DNA from: Pseudomonadota bacterium
GTDB taxonomy: Bacteria > Pseudomonadota > Gammaproteobacteria > Competibacterales > Competibacteraceae
Direction of reading: 5' to 3'
DNA length: 64,000 bases
Assembly (NCBI GenBank): GCA_022709365.1
Contig: JAKLIY010000020.1
Location: 1 to 64,000 of the forward strand
The stretch's first letter is position 1; every line of letters begins with the position of its first letter. A program made the position numbers and the translations under genes. Shown one piece after another: positions 61,651-64,000 of the stretch. The notes beneath the pieces are model-generated. The model had not been told where the DNA came from, made no database searches, and saw nothing but the letters and a program-made list of their open reading frames with translations.

Positions 61651-62697
61651 TTAGGGGGTCATCGTCTTCAGGTTTTTGGCGTCCGCCGCGACCTGCTTGC
61701 GCTTGGCGTCCGGCAGCGGGATCAATCCTTTCTTGCTTAGATAGCCGTCGTCGCCCACGGCCTTTTCGCTGGTGAACTCGGCAATAAATTCCTTGATGCC
61801 AGGAATCACGCCGACATGGGCCTTCTTGACGTAAATGAACAGCGGCCGCGACACCGGATATTTGCCATCGGCGATGTTCTCGAAGTTGGGCGTGACGCCG
61901 TTGATGGTCTCACCTTGAATCTTGTCGAGGTTTTCTTCCAGGAAGCTAAAGCCGAAAATGCCCAGCGCATTCGGATTCGCCACCAGCTTCTGTACGATCA
62001 GATTATCATTTTCGCCGGCTTCGATGAACACGCCATCCTCGCGGATGGTCTGGCAGACGGCCTTCGCCTTTTTCTCATCGGTCTTTTCCAGTTCCTTGAT
62101 GGTCGCGAATTCCTTACAGCCATGATCCATGACCAATTCGACGAAAGCGTCGCGGGTGCCCGACGTCGGCGGCGGTCCCAGCACCTCGATCTTTTTCGCG
62201 GGCAGTTCGGGGTTGACCTCCTGCCAGGTCTTGAACGGGTTGGCGACCAGCTTGCCTGTCCCTGGTTCCGGGACTTCCTTGGCCAGCGCCAGCCAGAGGT
62301 CCTTGATGGTCAATGGCATGGGCTTGGTTTTTTTGGAGGAGGCGACCACGATGCCGTCGAAGCCAATGTTGATTTCAACGATATCCGTGACGCCGTTCTT
62401 GGCGCAACTTTCGATCTCGGACTTTTTGATGGCGCGGGACGCATTGCTCACGTCGGGATGCTGGACGCCGACACCGCCGCAGAACAGCTTGAAACCGCCG
62501 CCGGTGCCCGTGGATTCAACCTTGGGCGTCTTGAAGCTGGCGTTGGCTTTGCCGAACTGTTCCGCTACGGTCGTGGTGAACGGGTAGACGGTGGACGAAC
62601 CCACGATGCTGATATAGTCGCGGGCGGATTGGGCATGGGCCACACCTGCCAGAGTGAGCGTCGCGGCGACGGCGAGGGCCAGTTTCTGCTTGAGCAT
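61651..62697 (-). CDS. pstS: Periplasmic phosphate-binding protein
   Basis: The start MLKQKLALAVAATLTLAGVAHA (62697), with GGAGG before it, gives 348 aa with a signal peptide cut after AHA. Phosphate-site motifs are ISIVGSSTVYPFTTTVAEQF, VESTGTGGGFKLFCGG and the substrate segment GPPPTSGTRDAFVELV. It delivers phosphate to PstCA. A Pho box lies about 130 bp upstream (62824-62841). It is the first gene of the operon. Confidence 0.97.
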   Translation of the reverse strand: MLKQKLALAVAATLTLAGVAHAQSARDYISIVGSSTVYPFTTTVAEQFGKANASFKTPKVESTGTGGGFKLFCGGVGVQHPDVSNASRAIKKSEIESCAKNGVTDIVEINIGFDGIVVASSKKTKPMPLTIKDLWLALAKEVPEPGTGKLVANPFKTWQEVNPELPAKKIEVLGPPPTSGTRDAFVELVMDHGCKEFATIKELEKTDEKKAKAVCQTIREDGVFIEAGENDNLIVQKLVANPNALGIFGFSFLEENLDKIQGETINGVTPNFENIADGKYPVSRPLFIYVKKAHVGVIPGIKEFIAEFTSEKAVGDDGYLSKKGLIPLPDAKRKQVAADAKNLKTMTP

Positions 62698-62823
62698 GTA
62701 AAACCTCCAGGATCGGTGTTGGCGTGAGGTGAGAAAGCGTTTCGGCAACAACTTTCAGAAGCGATGGTCGCTTCATGCGATTTCAACGTTACTACGGCAA
62801 AGCGGCATTTATAGGGCGGTAAG

Positions 62824-62841
62824 ATGTCAGTTTTATGACAC
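62824..62841 (-). promoter_or_regulatory. Pho box (PhoB-binding site) upstream of pstS
   Basis: Read on the minus strand the 18 bp are GTGTCATAAAACTGACAT, which match the consensus CTGTCATAAATCTGTCAT at 15 of 18 positions, with the two 7-bp direct repeats spaced by 4. It stands about 127 bp before the pstS ATG, so the operon is likely phosphate-starvation induced through PhoB. phoB and phoR are not in the window. Confidence 0.75.
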
Positions 62842-62924
62842 CGCCGGGCAAAAAGCCGGAAAATAGTGCAATTAATTGATTTTAAAAATTTATTTTTATT
62901 GTGCAGCGCCACAGGAAAAGATTG

Positions 62925-63770
62925 ATGAACGATCGGGTCATCCTCATCACTGGCTGTTCTTCCGGCATCGGTCATTGCGTCGCCCATGGCCTGAAGGCGC
63001 GGGGTTGGCGGGTTTTCGCCACGGCGCGGCAACCCGCCGATGTAGAGCGGCTGCGGGCCGAAGGGTTGGAAAGTCTACCTCTGGATTTGTGTGACGCTAC
63101 GTCGATCCAGGCTGCGGTCGCGGAGGTTTTAGCGCAGACCGGTGGACGACTGGATGCGTTGTTCAATAACGCGGGCTATGGTCAACCGGGCGCTATGGAA
63201 GATGTAAGCCGGGCCGCGTTGCGGGAGCAGTTGGAAACCAATGTGTTGGGTGCGCACGAATTGACTGGCCTGGTGATCCCGGTCATGCGCCGGCAAGGCC
63301 GGGGGCGGATTCTCTACAATAGTTCAGTGCTGGGGTTGGTGGCGTTTCCCTACCGGGGTGCTTATGTTGCCAGCAAATTCGCACTGGAAGGATTAGCGGA
63401 TACGTTGCGTCTGGAGTTGACCGGGACGGGCATTCAAGTCAGCCTGATTGAACCGGGTCCCATTCTCAGCCGGTTCCGCGACAACGCTCATGCGGCTTAC
63501 CAACGGCATATCCACGCCGAGAGCAGTCCGCATCGGGAGCAGTACGCCGTGATGGAAGCCCGCTTGCGCAAAAAAGGACCGGCAGCGCCGTTTACCTTAC
63601 CGCCGGAGGCGGTGTTGAAGCGGGTGATTCATGCACTGGAAAGTCCCCGGCCCCGCGCCCGCTACCCGGTGACCGTACCGACGTACCTGTTCAGTGTACT
63701 AAGGCGGTTGTTGCCTACCCGGATGCTGGACGCGATCCTGCGACGGGCTGGCGGCGACGGACGGCGGTAG
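62925..63770 (+). CDS. Short-chain dehydrogenase/reductase
   Basis: The start MNDRVILITGCSSGIGHCVA (62925), after AGGAAAAG, gives 281 aa. It has the classical SDR features TGCSSGIG (cofactor), LFNNAGYG (NNAG), an active-site Ser in YNSSVLGLVAFP and Y-x3-K (YVASKFALEG). The C-terminal part (RYPVTVPTYLFSVLRRLLPTRMLDAILRR) is hydrophobic and resembles membrane-associated SDRs of the retinol-dehydrogenase type. The substrate is unknown. It is divergent from pstS across 227 bp, which holds the Pho box. Confidence 0.92.
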   Translation: MNDRVILITGCSSGIGHCVAHGLKARGWRVFATARQPADVERLRAEGLESLPLDLCDATSIQAAVAEVLAQTGGRLDALFNNAGYGQPGAMEDVSRAALREQLETNVLGAHELTGLVIPVMRRQGRGRILYNSSVLGLVAFPYRGAYVASKFALEGLADTLRLELTGTGIQVSLIEPGPILSRFRDNAHAAYQRHIHAESSPHREQYAVMEARLRKKGPAAPFTLPPEAVLKRVIHALESPRPRARYPVTVPTYLFSVLRRLLPTRMLDAILRRAGGDGRR

Positions 63771-63790
63771 ATCAGCGTTGGCCGGCCTGC

Positions 63791-64000
63791 CTACGGTTGC
63801 GCCAAGGCGTGCAGCACCGAGCGCAGTTCCAGCCACCACTGTTCCAGCGGCCGCCGGTTGGCGGTATCGACCATATCCGGCATCTGTTTGATTGGGAACG
63901 TGGTCAACTTGCCTTCGGCCAGGCCGGCAAAGACGCCTGCTGCCGAGCCGCGCTCCATCTCCCCCGTGAGAAAATCGATGCCATAGGCCGCCAGCCGGGT
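63791..64000 (-). CDS. C-terminal end of an unidentified protein (cut by the window)
   Basis: The minus-strand frame open from the right edge to the TAG at 63791-63793 gives the last 69 residues of a protein (TRLAAYGIDFLTGEMERG ... LELRSVLHALAQP). The segment is well-ordered and uses host-like codons, and includes FAGLAEGKLTTFPIKQMPDMVDTANRRPLEQWW in parts. I do not recognise the family. It is convergent with the SDR gene. Confidence 0.65.
   Translation of the reverse strand, partial: TRLAAYGIDFLTGEMERGSAAGVFAGLAEGKLTTFPIKQMPDMVDTANRRPLEQWWLELRSVLHALAQP

Noticed and set aside
61816-62727. Long plus-strand ORF (303 codons) opposite pstS
   Set aside because: It mirrors the codon structure of pstS, has no start signal and no protein family character.
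1-64000. tRNA or rRNA genes
   Set aside because: No cloverleaf with a TTCGAATC-type arm or rRNA-like stretch was seen on reading either strand; a tRNAscan run would settle it.

Overview
The window looks like a chromosomal segment of a GC-rich gammaproteobacterium. Supporting genes are rsmJ, dsbB, a CGFS glutaredoxin, pcm, Fe-SOD, argE, a pstSCAB-phoU cluster with a Pho box, and a phasin-like protein that hints at polyhydroxyalkanoate storage. A Competibacter-like or related lineage would fit, but the sequence alone does not prove it. No rRNA, tRNA or CRISPR array is visible.

Layout. (1) 1-5.7 kb is strikingly AT-rich and accessory. Three genes lie on the minus strand: a very large STAND-type NTPase with a nuclease-like N-terminus, a RelE/ParE-type toxin with its antitoxin, and a C2H2 zinc-finger protein. 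They are separated by integron attC-type sites and by two near-identical 225-bp foldable repeats. No integrase gene is present, so this resembles an integrase-less attC cluster (CALIN). (2) 5.7-13.3 kb holds a broken duplicate of the cobC/cobS junction, a DUF779/aldehyde dehydrogenase pair, and a minus-strand run argE - AEC transporter - cobU - cobT - cobC - cobS for the last steps of cobalamin assembly. (3) 13.4-31.9 kb is mostly housekeeping: a GNAT/C39 fusion with a RimK-like ATP-grasp partner, a membrane pyrophosphatase, a CBS protein, a DUF362 protein, glutaredoxin, an AsnB-type amidotransferase, Fe-SOD and a YbaK-type deacylase. It also carries an unusual operon with amino-acid ABC-type receptors and permeases, no ATPase, and a SpoIIE-type phosphatase; dsbB follows. 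(4) 31.9-38.5 kb is a second accessory patch full of debris: Uma2 fragments, a 135-bp inverted-repeat element, an IS3 orfA remnant, an integrase lacking its tyrosine, orphan hypothetical genes, and an AAA/PD-(D/E)XK plus Uma2 pair. (5) 38.5-53.2 kb is core metabolism: hemL, thiE, thiD, rubredoxin, macrodomain protein, an EF-G-like GTPase, a Sel1/SLT lysozyme-like protein, rsmJ, phasin, an aspartoacylase-like protein, pcm, dgt, an ABC-F protein and a MoeB/ThiF protein. (6) 53.2-56.9 kb is a polyamine operon (ornithine decarboxylase-like, carboxynorspermidine synthase-like, carboxynorspermidine decarboxylase-like). (7) 57.2-62.8 kb is the phosphate uptake operon pstS-pstC-pstA-pstB-phoU. A short-chain dehydrogenase and the end of an unidentified gene close the window.

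The most interesting region is the left end. A predicted antiphage STAND nuclease, a toxin-antitoxin pair and a zinc-finger protein all read in the same direction as the attC sites, and multi-branched palindromic repeats bracket the two smaller cassettes.
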